A DNA stretch of 6,342 bases from an uncultured bacterium. Its GTDB lineage: Bacteria; Desulfobacterota; WTBG01. Where the stretch lies: contig CALJBY010000290.1 of assembly GCA_938024025.1 (NCBI GenBank), positions 1 to 6,342 of the forward strand, in the 5' to 3' direction. How positions within the stretch are numbered: the stretch's first letter is position 1; every line of letters begins with the position of its first letter. The notes beneath the pieces are model-generated. The model did not search any database. It worked only from the letters and a program-made list of their open reading frames with translations, and was not told where the DNA came from. Positions 6,340 to 6,342 of the stretch are shown piece by piece. The translations under genes were made by a program, and so were the position numbers.

Positions 6340-6342
6340 CGC

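Noticed and set aside
1..6342. CRISPR array, tRNA or rRNA genes, transposase genes
   Set aside because: No regularly spaced direct repeats, tRNA-like cloverleaf, rRNA sequence or transposase-like protein was seen.

Overview
This 6.3-kb window is a compact, fully co-oriented (+ strand) bacterial gene cluster. It looks like an anaerobe or micro-aerotolerant bacterium of moderate GC. The evidence is a rubrerythrin of the anaerobe oxidative-stress type, a CGGC-family cysteine protein carrying a PCP_red-like domain, a COG4866/DUF2156 protein, and a dispersed-type GC-rich palindrome at the right end. The lineage cannot be fixed from this sequence. A Desulfobacterota-like or Clostridia-like anaerobe is a guess, not a result.

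Layout: a small DUF4177-like, Cys-containing protein (67-324) ends at a clear intrinsic terminator (328-355). A rubrerythrin gene (398-892) with a strong Shine-Dalgarno follows. Just after its stop is an unusually long, multi-segment hairpin (896-984) with a T7 tract (985-991), which is more elaborate than an ordinary terminator. Only 28 nt downstream begins a tight four-gene array with gaps of 15, 20 and 10 nt: a COG4866/DUF2156 GNAT-fold protein (1020-1928), a PCP_red + CGGC two-domain cysteine protein (1944-2456), a Zn/Cd/Pb-type P1B-2 ATPase with three heavy-metal-associated (HMA) domains and a Cys/His tail (2477-5170), and an NMT1/SsuA-like substrate-binding-fold protein with no signal peptide (5181-6119). 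The right end (6120-6342) has no gene that I can support. It holds three inverted-repeat structures, the strongest a 49-bp symmetrical palindrome (6254-6302) nested in a 12-bp inverted repeat with one mismatch.

How the genes may work together: rubrerythrin detoxifies peroxide at a di-iron centre. The P1B-2 ATPase expels soft divalent metal ions from the cytoplasm. The CGGC protein, with seven cysteines, sits directly before the pump and could handle metal or thiol chemistry. The last gene has the fold of an ABC-transporter receptor but appears cytoplasmic and has no permease or ATPase partner in the window, so it may act as an intracellular ligand binder, sensor or enzyme. That the four genes 1020-6119 form one metal/redox-linked operon is an inference from spacing and orientation. 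The unusual combination of partners is the most interesting feature of the window.
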